DNA from: Congeria kusceri
Taxonomy: Eukaryota; Mollusca; Bivalvia; Myida; Dreissenidae
Direction of reading: 5' to 3'
Assembly: GCA_027627225.1 (NCBI GenBank)
Contig: CM051029.1
Span: 1,797,501 to 1,861,500, forward strand
DNA: 64,000 bases
The position numbers were made by a program, and so were the translations under genes. Shown one piece after another: positions 13,830 to 23,362 of the stretch. Position 1 is the stretch's first letter. Each line of letters begins with the position of its first letter. The notes below the pieces were generated by a model, which was given only the letters and a program-made list of their open reading frames with translations, searched no databases and had not been told where the DNA came from.

Positions 13830-14231
13830 ACACATGCTTGATTCATGGCACAAATGCAAATCAATCGTCTATTAAGCAGTATAAGCTTAATGAAATAAAC
13901 AACTGTGCATGTAAAGCAGAACACGTAAACGGAATTCCAGTTCATATAGTGAAATGCGAATATATTGTATAGTTCTAAAGCACTAGTTATATTCAGTCAT
14001 CCGCAAACTTCTAAAAATATGTGATAATGCGGAAACCGTTAGAATACAAGTTTAAATATTCACAAGTTAATAGTATAACACGAATATAAATACAGAAGAA
14101 GTAAGCATATACATTTTAAATTGCCTATTTTTTTTTATAAATAATAAGGATGCTGTATTACTTCTTGTTTTAAGTACTTTAACTATAAACAATTATTCAA
14201 ACATGTAACAATAGGCTAGTCAATACAGTAC

Positions 14232-14329
14232 CTGTAGAGCCCTCATCACAAGAAAACAACAGGCCACAAACAACATCATGTCACCGACAGATCCAAGTGC
14301 TATGCCGAAATTGTTTTGTCTGATCCCAC
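14232..14329 (-). pseudogene. Gene B array, TM exon 3 (out of phase)
   Basis: Bounded by the shared acceptor and donor but 98 nt long, where its siblings are 99-105 nt and divisible by three. Entering in phase 1 it leaves in phase 0, so including it would shift the frame. The decoded segment still has a hydrophobic stretch (DMMLFVACCFLVM). A one-base loss is the likely cause. Unit 2 has lost this exon altogether near 47172. Confidence 0.6.
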
Positions 14330-15131
14330 CTGTTTTATATATGGAATCAAATACAAACTTAAAATAAATAATACTTTTGAAATGATGTCCCAAATGGCTC
14401 ATCTTAGTACAGACATCCGCTTACATTTAGGACTTACGTAATAACAGGTGTGGCGCTAGTTTTAACAAAAAGACGACAATTGAACGGTATCATGACTTGA
14501 TATACATCACGTTGATTAACCGTCCTACTTTACTTCTATCCTGCACCTATTTATATCAAATCAAAACCTTATTTCATAACGCACATCGCTTTGAGAACAA
14601 AACTTGTCGATGGAGAACAAATGGGGCAACAACACGGTGTTACTGATCCGACCATCGCTCCAGCCAATCTTAAATGTGATCAACTCATAACTACTTTTGT
14701 CGCAAAGTGATGTTTGATTCATGGTACCTAATGCATAAGTATAGGTCGTTTGTAATGAGGTGTGTATATAGCAACATGTTCACGTTAAGCAAAATGCGTA
14801 AACGGATTTATATCCCGAAAAGTGAGCTACGAATATATATTGACAGTTCTATAGCACAAGTTATATTATGTGATCCGCACACGTTTAAATGTATCTAGTA
14901 AGCCTGAAACCGCTTAGAGTAGAAGATCAAATTGTCTTATGTTGATATTTGTTCATGAATATAAATAAATAAATTAATAAATAAAAAGAAAACATATTAA
15001 TTAAAATAATTAAAATGTACATATTCTTTCTCAATGATGAAGGTGTTTATTACTGCTTGTTCGTTACGTAACTTAAATCTAAACACGTTAATGTATTCAA
15101 ACATGAAACAATAAGCTACCCAATACAGTAC

Positions 15132-15230
15132 CTTTTTGGCAATTGTCACGTTCTGCCAAAAGAACAGTCATCGCAATCAACGAGCAGACACCGATAGATC
15201 CAAGGCTGGGAATATATCTTGGGATCCTAC
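15132..15230 (-). CDS. Gene B array, alternative TM exon 2
   Basis: Exon of 99 nt, phase 1 to phase 1, with an acceptor after tataaaacag and donor gtactg. It encodes a membrane span (SIGVCSLIAMTVLLA) followed by AERDNCQK, a short charged juxtamembrane end. The unit 2 homologue at 47947-48051 is open and more hydrophobic at its N-terminal side. Use as an alternative to the 17299-17531 exon is inferred from position, phase and hydrophobicity only. Confidence 0.6.
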
Positions 15231-16027
15231 CTGTTTTATATAGAGAATAACGACAAGCCTAATACAATTTAAATAATACGAGTGATATGATGTCCCAAAT
15301 CGCGCCCCTGAGTACAGACTGTTGCTTAAATGTAGGTCGTAAGTAATAACAGGTTTGGTACCAGTTTGAACAAAAGATGAAAAATAAATGACAGCATGAC
15401 TTAGTATACATCCGGTTGATTAACTGTCCTACTTTACTTTATCCTACGCCTTTGATTGTTAAAACCAAACTTCAGTCTATAAACCTCATCGCTTTAAGAA
15501 CAAAACTTGCCGTCGGAGAACGAACGGGACAACAACATAGCGGTACTGGTCCGATGCACAGCACACGTTTCATCCAATCCTTATGTTAGTAAACCATATT
15601 TACCTTTTGACGCACGAATTATGCTAAGGTAAGGGTCTGCTGCGAATTAGCAATGTATTAAGCAATATTAAAGGGACGAAATCAACAACACGTGCATGTA
15701 AAGCAAAATGTGTAAATGGTATTATATTACAAATAGTGAGGTACAAAAATACATTGCCAGTTCTATAGCACTAGTTATAGTAAGTGGTCTACACACGTCT
15801 AAAAGTCATGTATATGGTAAGTCCGAAACATTTAGAGAACAAGATAAAAAATAAAGATTCACATGTTGATATTCTTATTACATGAATATAAATAAAGAAA
15901 AGTAAGAATATTAATTCCAATTTGCGTAGTTTTATAAATAACAGTGATGCTTTATGTAAGTTCGTTAATTATGTTATTTAAATCAAAACAAGTGTTTAAA
16001 CAGGTAAAAAGCTAACCAATACAGTAC

Positions 16028-16129
16028 CTTTCATGTTTTTTTCTTTCTTCAAAAGAATAATCCAGACAAGCATCAAGATGACACAGATACATCCAAACAT
16101 TATGCCCAAAGTGCAGTATATGGTCAAAC
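16028..16129 (-). CDS. Gene B array, alternative TM exon 1
   Basis: Exon of 102 nt, phase 1-1, with clear splice sites. It encodes a strong transmembrane segment (CVILMLVWIILL) followed by the basic stop-transfer KKEKNMK. It is the nearest array member to the Ig exon of gene B. It could replace the terminal TM exon at 17299-17531 by alternative splicing. Its unit 2 partner at 48846-48946 has a frameshift. Confidence 0.65.
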
Positions 16130-16449
16130 CTGTTTTATATGGGGTGTAAAAAACAAACTTAATTTATTTTAAATAATAATCGTGAAACGACATTCCAAAT
16201 CGCTCATCTGAGTTCCGAGTGGTGCTAACATGTTAGCCTTAAGTAATAACAGGTTTGGTGCCGGTATGAACAAATTATACAAATTAAATAGCATCATGAC
16301 TTATTAAACACCCAGTTGATTAATTGTCCTAATTCATTTATTTCCTGCACCGTTGCTTATACAAACTAAACTTCAGTGTATAACACACATCACTCTCAGA
16401 ATAAAACGCCGTAGACTGAATGGGACAACAACATAGCGTTACTTAGTCG

Positions 16450-16650
16450 GTATTTACAAAGCTCCTTGTAATATCTTAGACAAAGGTGTAATTAAGTGAG
16501 AATTCTATGTAATTTATATAAAATCCAATAATATGTTTACTTTTTTGGACCATTGTTATGTAAAATCACAATTACATGAAATACAGATTTAAGGAGTTAT
16601 CTGAATTTAAGAAATCTCTTCAAGTTATCCCTAAGGAGCCTTGTGAATAC
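16450..16650. mobile_element. Short TIR element (MITE-like)
   Basis: Ends are imperfect inverted repeats: GTATTTACAAAGCTCCTTG on the left and, reverse-complemented, GTATTCACAAGGCTCCTTA on the right. The element is about 200 bp with no coding capacity. Unit 2 has it at 49267-49504 with better matched ends. No target duplication was recognised, so the superfamily is open. Confidence 0.65.
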
Positions 16651-16839
16651 GGGCCCTGGTCCGATCAATGTCTGAAAGCAAATGCTTTGCCATAGTCGTT
16701 CAACGTCACATAATGACGTCACCATTACAAAACTCATTTCCTAGAAAACATTATTTATGTATCATTAATTATCACGTGACTTATTTTGTTAATTGAAATA
16801 ATACTATTCAGAAAAAGGTCAATTGAATACTACACTAGT

Positions 16840-16904
16840 CTGAGAACTTGTATCAGTCTCGTTTACGACGTAACACAATCAACTCGACCGATACAAGTTC
16901 TCAG
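16840..16904. repeat. Perfect 15-bp inverted repeat (hairpin)
   Basis: CTGAGAACTTGTATC at 16840-16854 pairs perfectly with GATACAAGTTCTCAG at 16890-16904 across a 35-nt loop. Unit 2 has the same structure at 49716-49780 with two mismatches in the right arm. Confidence 0.8.
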
Positions 16905-17171
16905 AACATCGTACTAGCACAATATTTTATAAGCTACAATCTGGTATGCATTGACTGGTTTGTCCACTTATCACATACGCTTGAGAATGGTTAAATATAA
17001 AAGTGCTATCAAACATGTATGAATACAAATGCTTCACAATACTGGTAACTTAATTGGCATCAGACGGGCGACGCAAGAGTGTTCCTGAATACCGATATTT
17101 CACCGTTAAGTTTGTGTTCAGGTGAGCTACATGCACAATTAAAAAAAAAAAAATAAAATAATAAATGTATA

Positions 17172-17177
17172 TTTATT
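17172..17177 (-). terminator. Candidate poly(A) signal for gene B
   Basis: AATAAA on the minus strand, about 120 nt downstream of the gene B stop codon. Conserved in unit 2 near 50045. Confidence 0.45.
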
Positions 17178-17298
17178 TTAATCCCGTAATTGATAAACAC
17201 TCATGTACATTAATAAAATAAATATAAAAAAAGATTAAACTATGTAAACGTATTATTGTAAACTTTTAACAAAAATACATTTAATGTTTGAACAAGTG

Positions 17299-17531
17299 TC
17301 AACTAACAAGAAGAGAATCAACTAAGAACATATTTTTAAACATAGGCAATACTAAAACTTTAATATTAATCACTTTATAGTTTATGCAACTTAAACGTTT
17401 TCTTGTTTTTTTCTTGAAATAGACCACACACGTAAGTTCAGTTATGAATACAATTCCAATGCAAAAAGGGGCAATAATCCATATCTGATTATGTGTTGTA
17501 ATGTCAATTGTGGTTGGTGTAGTTGCGGTTT
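17299..17531 (-). CDS. Gene B exon 3, TM span and cytoplasmic tail
   Basis: Acceptor tttcag then a Thr-rich stalk (ETATTPTTIDITTH), a 23-residue membrane span starting IWIIAPFCIG and containing an acidic residue (VFITELTCVV), a basic stop-transfer KKKTRKR, and a tail to TGA. The tail contains INYKVI, which fits the loose ITIM consensus. The unit 2 copy at 50404 keeps the frame until TAG at 50281-50283, right after the span. Confidence 0.65.
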
Positions 17532-18482
17532 CTGAAACGACACGAAATGTCCTGCGATTTTAACTTAGTGAAAAATAACGATTTATTTGAATATGTATTA
17601 TTTTATCTATATAAGAGTATAACAATAAAAAAACACTGTAGTTATTGTCCTGGCACTCATGAATATTCCATGTATTTTCGAAAATTTATTTTAAGCTATT
17701 AACCCAGATAGGAGACGCAGGTATGAATATGTATTGATATAATCCTCAATACGTAACAATAAATACTGTAGTGCAGTGGTAAGTACGAGACGTTTGTAAG
17801 CGTGATGTTTTGGGTTCGAATCCAAAAACAGTAACTTTAAATTTATTAAATTTATTTATTTGTTTTAATTTATTTCATTGATAATTTCATTTTTACGTGA
17901 TGACACGGAATCTCATCATCAACCCCGATTCTAACACAGAAGAGAACTGCGTCAATACTGCGAACAAAACAGAGTCTTTGTGATTGCATTTTTATGCAGA
18001 TACAGTAATTGAACTAAAAAAAAGAAAGCAAAAAAATAAATAAAGTGATGTTCACGTAAAAGAAAATAATAAAAACAGCCTGAAAGATCTTGGCAGGATT
18101 CGAACCGTTGTGATTCAAAGTCTTAAACACTATCCAGCGCGCTATTCTTCCTGGCACTTGTTGATAGGGGCTCGTGAAATCCATTCTTTACACGCTATAT
18201 AAACGTTAAACAGATATAAATAAAACAGCCGAGCGCTACCGGAGATGAATGAGTGCCAGGTCAATAAAATTGTACAATACATAAATATTATTATCACCAT
18301 CATCCCCATCATCATCATCATCTTCTTCTTCTTCTTCTTCTTCTTCATCATCATCATCATTATTATCATTCAAAGTACTACTACTGCTACTTCTACTACT
18401 AATAAACTTCTACTAGTACTACCGTAGTTAAAAAAATAATAATAATAATACTAATAATAAAAAATATAATAATAATATAATT

Positions 18483-18525
<43 letters not shown>

Positions 18526-19440
18526 GAAATAGACGAAGAAGAAAACAAAAAAGAAGAAATTACCTGCATCATTTGGAGTGAATGCAGTTGTAGCTAAAAC
18601 AATAACATACCTATTTTAGCAGCAATGTAATTGTCATTCTGATTACAACGCATTTTAAACAAATCTAATTAAAACAAATTCCTATAAATATATATTTAAT
18701 GTTGTTTCTACACAATTATTCGATAACGATTATTTTGGCAATATGATTAAACACATAACAGACTTTATTTTAGGCCATTATATTTCGCTGACAGTCAAAT
18801 ATATTTTTGTATTCTAAACATATTGACATCCAAATTTCATTAGTTTGATATTCGCTTTAACAAAAATAACACCAACAAAATAATAGAGTGTTCAATCATT
18901 TAAACACAAACAAACAAACGTGTACCTGAGTCCTTAACACATATGGTGCTTGTCGTAGTGCCAGTGTCTTTTGAACAACTGTAGTTTCCCGACGTTGTGT
19001 TATTGAACGTTACTATGGTGACACGCACCTCTGTAAGGTCTCCATTTGAAGACATAGTGTAAACACCAGAACTAGTTGAAAGAAGTTGACAAGTACCCGA
19101 AAAACCCGAACAATCACCTATTGTGTCATTTCCATGAAAACAGTTAACTCTTTTTGTTTCTCCATTATTCCAATCGAAACTAAACACCAACTGTACATTG
19201 TGTTTGCCAGCATCAACAAATTGTTCTTTGCATGCACCTGAAAGTACACTTCAAAATTTGAAATAGTAAGCTTACGGCAACGTAGAATGATCAATATGTG
19301 TATTGCCTGTATTTGTTATAAAAACGCATCATTTATATTTTGATAATGTATTTGTAAATGAAATAACAAAACTTTTTACCTGCAAGATGGTACGCTACCA
19401 TGAGAATAATGAATACTCCAGCCAAAATGGACGACACCAT
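17299..19440 (-). CDS. Gene B: small single-Ig membrane receptor (three exons)
   Basis: Predicted model: signal-peptide exon 19440-19380, Ig-like exon 19237-18926, and TM-plus-tail exon 17531-17299 ending in TGA. All junctions are GT-AG and phase 1, giving about 200 residues. The product should be a type I surface protein with one six-cysteine Ig-like domain, a Thr-rich stalk, one membrane span and a tail of some 40 residues. A minus-strand AATAAA at 17172-17177 supports ending at the TM exon. Three more TM exons follow downstream and may be alternatives. It lies head to head with gene A, about 3 kb apart. No family more specific than Ig superfamily could be recognised. The unit 2 copy has lost the first two exons. 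Confidence 0.7.
17764..17833 (+). repeat. tRNA-like sequence, copy 1
   Basis: Contains a B-box GGTTCGAATCC and an A-box-like GTGCAGTGGTAAGTAC. It is closed by a six-base terminal stem TACTGT/ACAGTA. The anticodon arm does not fold well. Best read as a tRNA-derived SINE or pseudogene head, not a working tRNA. Copy 2 is at 50652-50719. Confidence 0.6.
18090..18157 (-). repeat. tRNA(Gln)-like sequence, copy 1
   Basis: On the minus strand the B-box GGTTCGAATCC and the segment GACTTTGAATC, the anticodon loop typical of Gln(UUG) tRNA, are in order, but arms are unpaired. Copy 2 is at 50986-51060. Likely a tRNA-derived repeat. Confidence 0.55.
18290..18540. repeat. Compound trinucleotide repeats (ATC, TTC, TAC, TAA)
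   Basis: Successive blocks of ATC, TTC, ATC, TAC and a long TAA run lie in the intron between gene B exons 2 and 3. The open frames across it are repeat artefacts. The unit 2 equivalent is at about 51209-51455. Confidence 0.95.
18926..19237 (-). CDS. Gene B exon 2, six-cysteine Ig-like domain
   Basis: 312 nt, phase 1-1, acceptor ttcag and donor gtacac. The 104 residues contain six cysteines, among them GACKEQ, RVNCFH, GDCSGF, GTCQLL and the F-strand motif GNYSCSK. There is no obvious C-strand tryptophan in the standard place (a Trp occurs in SFDWNN). Several N-glycosylation sequons are present. It reads as a V-like Ig fold with extra disulfides, but a specific family was not recognised. Confidence 0.75.
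19380..19440 (-). CDS. Gene B exon 1, signal peptide
   Basis: ATG at 19440 opens 20 codons plus one base, reading MVSSILAGVFIILMVAYHLA, a typical hydrophobic secretion signal. Donor is gtaaaa. Phase 1, as for all exons of this locus. Confidence 0.8.
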
Positions 19441-19935
19441 TTACCGTTTACTGTATCCTTTTTAGAGTACACACACTGTTAACACGTATCATAGTGTAAA
19501 CAAAAATCAAAGCTCTGCATGCACGTTTTGTTTATGATAGCCTACAACATTAATAAATGTCAGTACTTAGGCTATCAGGTATGAGAATTAAACTGGGTGT
19601 TAAGAATTTGACTTCTCACAAACTGACATCGAAATATATCTGGTCTAAGATCATGTGTTCACGATTTATACAGGACATTAAGTTTCGCATCCAAATCTAT
19701 ATGTATTGTACAGTTATTGAATTGTGGGACATTGAATATGATGTGATATTTGCCAAGGTCAATATATTATTATCCCGGTGTATATCACATAGTATGATAT
19801 GACTTATAAATAAACATTATTTGATTGGCTCAGCGACACACCCTCGAAATAAAATCATACATTATATTGCACAGCTTTAACCTCACCCGTATAAATATTA
19901 TATGCTATTGCACAGGACATTGTTTTGTACAATGA

Positions 19936-19943
19936 TGACGTCA
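19936..19943. promoter_or_regulatory. CRE-type palindrome TGACGTCA
   Basis: Perfect bZIP consensus about 500 bp upstream of the gene B start codon. The corresponding unit 2 site (51740-51747) is intact although its surroundings have diverged. Confidence 0.4.
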
Positions 19944-20545
19944 AAGTACGATGTCATTTACGACTATGTCAAAACATTAGCTCCTAATGGATTTGTGATG
20001 CTATGTTCAGTATATCTTATAAGGTCATTTGTTTAATTATGTTGGATTTTAAAAGCATAGTACATCGCAATCGCTGACTTTTATTGTCTTTAGCGATGGG
20101 AAATTTGAATTATAAACGTTGATTGTGATAAAACAACTGTTGTGACGGTGCCTCTAGGAAGAAACGTAAACGGGAGTTAAGATAAGCAATATATTTACTT
20201 GCTTTACTTGTATTTTTGTTTTAATATTATGATTGAAACAATGAGATACGTGTTTTTTTACCTTTTCATCAGCTGTGGTTTATTTTATAAGTCATATAAT
20301 AATATGGATTATGCTGTGCATCATCACATGATATTGCGCAGCTAAAAAGTCCATATGTGTATAATATTGTATGACCATGTAGTCAATAACTGTTTTATTA
20401 TATGATCATTGTATCTATAACCATCAAATATGTGACTCATACATGCAGTTTTGGACTCGAGCAAGTTGTTAACAATTGAAAAGATTTGATGAACATATAC
20501 AAAATAACATTGTTTGAATTAGCATTTATGTCCCTGCAGGCTAGT

Positions 20546-20652
20546 GGAATACAGTGATACATGACACCGGGACACAACTATCATGTAAGATTCCTTACAA
20601 ATGTAATAGCCCGTTTGTCACTAAGTGGTTGATTATTTAATCACTGTATTCC
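20546..20652. repeat. 13-bp terminal inverted repeat segment
   Basis: GGAATACAGTGAT at 20546-20558 is the exact reverse complement of 20640-20652. Unit 2 has a degraded left arm and a shorter interior (about 52349-52433). Confidence 0.5.
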
Positions 20653-22431
20653 AAATGTCAGTCTGTTTCTGAACTGTCTAGACATTTAAAATTCGCATTT
20701 GGTCTATTGTTAGACAGGTACCCACACAACGTACAAAACACATCTTCTGCATATAACCACAGGTTGAAGTTTAATACTAACCTGAGTTGATTCCATGGCA
20801 ATTGCCATACAGACTAATTTCAATTCTTGAAAATCTTAATAACAATGACGAAATCTAAAAGCATTATAAGTGGTTGACGTATTCTCTGTTATGGCGTGGT
20901 TATATTGCGTCAATTATACATCATTCTCATTTTGGTGAATGGATAAGAATGGCTGCAACAGGGTAGGTAATTTATTTTTACAACAATAGGTATGTTCCCG
21001 TTCCCGAAACGACGTAAATATCGACAGGATTGACACTTAAATAATTACATTGGATATTCGATAAAATAAAGGCACGTCTATACATAAAAAAAAAACATTT
21101 TATAAGGCGAGATTATGTTGTGTTGTTTAATTGCTGAACGGGAGTTAAAATTGCACATTTACATCGTGGCACAGATATATGTAACTTCTGTGTGCACTGT
21201 TTCTATACATATACAGTGTAAAAAATGCTTATTATAGTGTACATATCTCTACGTATGGAGCCAAAACGAACATTGTTACAGATACGGTAAGTTTTATTCA
21301 GCGTTTTACATATAAGTGTAATTAACAAAATTGTATACAAATGTCTACCATCTAGTTACCAAGCTTTTAGCATATGTGTTTAGGTTTACGGCTTGATAAA
21401 CTGTTAATACATGGTTGTTTCTCGGCATCCACATTATGCTCGTATACAGCGCGGAACTAAGACATGAATTATTAATAAATAATAAACGTGGGTAAAACCG
21501 GAATTTTATGAATACCCCATGTTCGTCGACAACTGCTTTTCCAATGAAATGCGTATTTATCATATAATAAACGGTTTTAGATTATTACACTTTCAAAAAT
21601 ATTCTGACGGTTGCAGTATGCATTTCGGAGTCTGCCGAGGGTTAACATTTTCAAAACAACCACAGGCGCTGTCGTTTAAACACTGTGAAGACCCAAATTA
21701 GGACACTATTGACAAACAACGAGCTTCTAAAGCCTAAAAAAACAACAAATGTGTGACCTAATTTTACAAAAGTAGTCGCATTATAAGTAGTAATTCTGGG
21801 AAATGGAATGTTTTAAAAATAAGTAGCCATTGTATTTTGACAAGATCTTATATAAAACTTTGTATTAAATGAAGTTTAAAACAATCCATATAGCTAACTC
21901 AGAAAACAAATTCAATACCTAGACCAATAGAAGTGTGCTTATTGTTTGATCATTTGATAAATTGTTTTAATTATATTCATTGATCCTTTATTTAATGAAT
22001 AGCATATTTATTTCTAAACTTTCAAAAAAAAAAACAACACATGAGTTATGTAAAATATATAAAGGTATGTCAGGAGGCGAAAACTACGATTTATTATTTA
22101 AAAATTATGTGTCATTAGGATTTAGTCGGCATGCGACAGAATAAATATTTTATATTTGAAAACATTCCTAGTAACACGGTTTTAATTATGTATATTGGAC
22201 TTTCAATTTACATCCCTAATTTTCAAAATTACTGTAAACAGCAAATATATGTGTTAACTATAGTTCAACCCTTTACCGTGGCGTATGTAGTGAAAATGCA
22301 ACTGTCGTGACCTATGTGATATTTATTATACGAGGTGCGGACTATACAGAGGTGAATACAATTCATAACGACATTAGCCCTTATGTTACCACAGAGGAAG
22401 TTGGAATTAACTTTCAAAACGAATACTAATT

Positions 22432-22489
22432 ATGGATAGCTCTGTGTTTGTTTTTATACTTTATATAAAAGGACTAACTTGGTTGCAAG
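22432..22489 (+). CDS. Gene A exon 1, signal peptide
   Basis: ATG opens 19 codons plus one base (MDSSVFVFILYIKGLTWLQ), donor gtatat. The unit 2 copy at 54126-54186 is open and one codon longer, which supports it as a real exon. Confidence 0.75.
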
Positions 22490-23200
22490 GTATATTTTAA
22501 AATATTAATATTAATGTATACATATTAGCTCTGTTTTGTGTTTGGCAAAACATTCATTTGTATTTAAATATAATCGCTTAAATACAATTGCATCAAGGAC
22601 AAAGTATGCTCCATGTTGATGTCATGCAAATGCTAAGGTATCAAAACCAAACCATTACTATTTTATACAGTCGATGCAACAACACCGGCACTGAATGTGG
22701 ATACCAATGATGTTTTCGTCAATAGCAGTGTATCATTCACATGCTCAACGTCAACTCAACCGACTTTTGTCGCCTGGTATAAAAAATATAAAGGTTCCGA
22801 TGCAGAAATATTAGACAGTCAACTAATGTGGCTTGAACAAAATGGGAAATGCAATACAGACAATAAAAGTTTGCAATGTTCGTGTAAGTCTTCACAGATC
22901 TATATATGTTCTATTCCGTCAGTGACTTTAGCAAATGACGGTCAAAGATGGTATTGCAAAGCTGTATTCGATGGAGTGTATCGTGATAGCAACATTTATA
23001 CCTTCGGATTAATATGTAAGTATGTAATAAAGTAATACATGTTTATTGTCAAACTATCATTCACTATTTATTCAGCTTCATTTTTCTACAATTACTACTA
23101 CTACCACTACTACTACAACAACAACAGCAACTTCTACTACTACTACTACTACTACTACAACTACTACAACTACTACTACTTCTACTACAACAACATCAAA

Positions 23201-23233
<33 letters not shown>

Positions 23234-23307
23234 ACCAACAACTACTTCTACTTGTACTACTCCTACTATGGCTTCTGCTACTAGAGATAGATACAGCGAT
23301 ACCGAGT

Positions 23308-23362
<55 letters not shown>

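Larger units (their letters stand above)
13830..16440 (-). repeat. Three tandem ~900-bp units, each with a TM exon
   Basis: Landmarks repeat at a spacing near 900 bp. 'caatacagta' occurs at 14221, 15121 and 16017. 'ataacagg' occurs at 14441, 15346 and 16246. 'agttcta(t/a)agcac' occurs near 13971, 14845 and 15758. Each unit carries, on the minus strand, one short exon framed by the same acceptor context (tataaaacag) and donor context (gtactgtattg). This is tandem exon duplication of the kind that yields alternative cassettes. The array is also in unit 2 (about 46780-49260). Confidence 0.85.
19441..22431. promoter_or_regulatory. Divergent interval between gene B and gene A
   Basis: Head-to-head spacing between two start codons, so both promoters must lie here. 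Contains a TGACGTCA site (19936-19943) kept in unit 2 (51740-51747), where a second GACGTCA follows. It also has a 13-bp inverted repeat around 20546-20652. Most of it is well conserved in unit 2 (about 51660-54125). No TATA box could be assigned with confidence. Confidence 0.45.

Noticed and set aside
17764..17833. Functional tRNA gene
   Set aside because: The anticodon stem does not pair and the sequence exists as a diverged pair inside duplicated introns; a tRNA-derived repeat is more likely.
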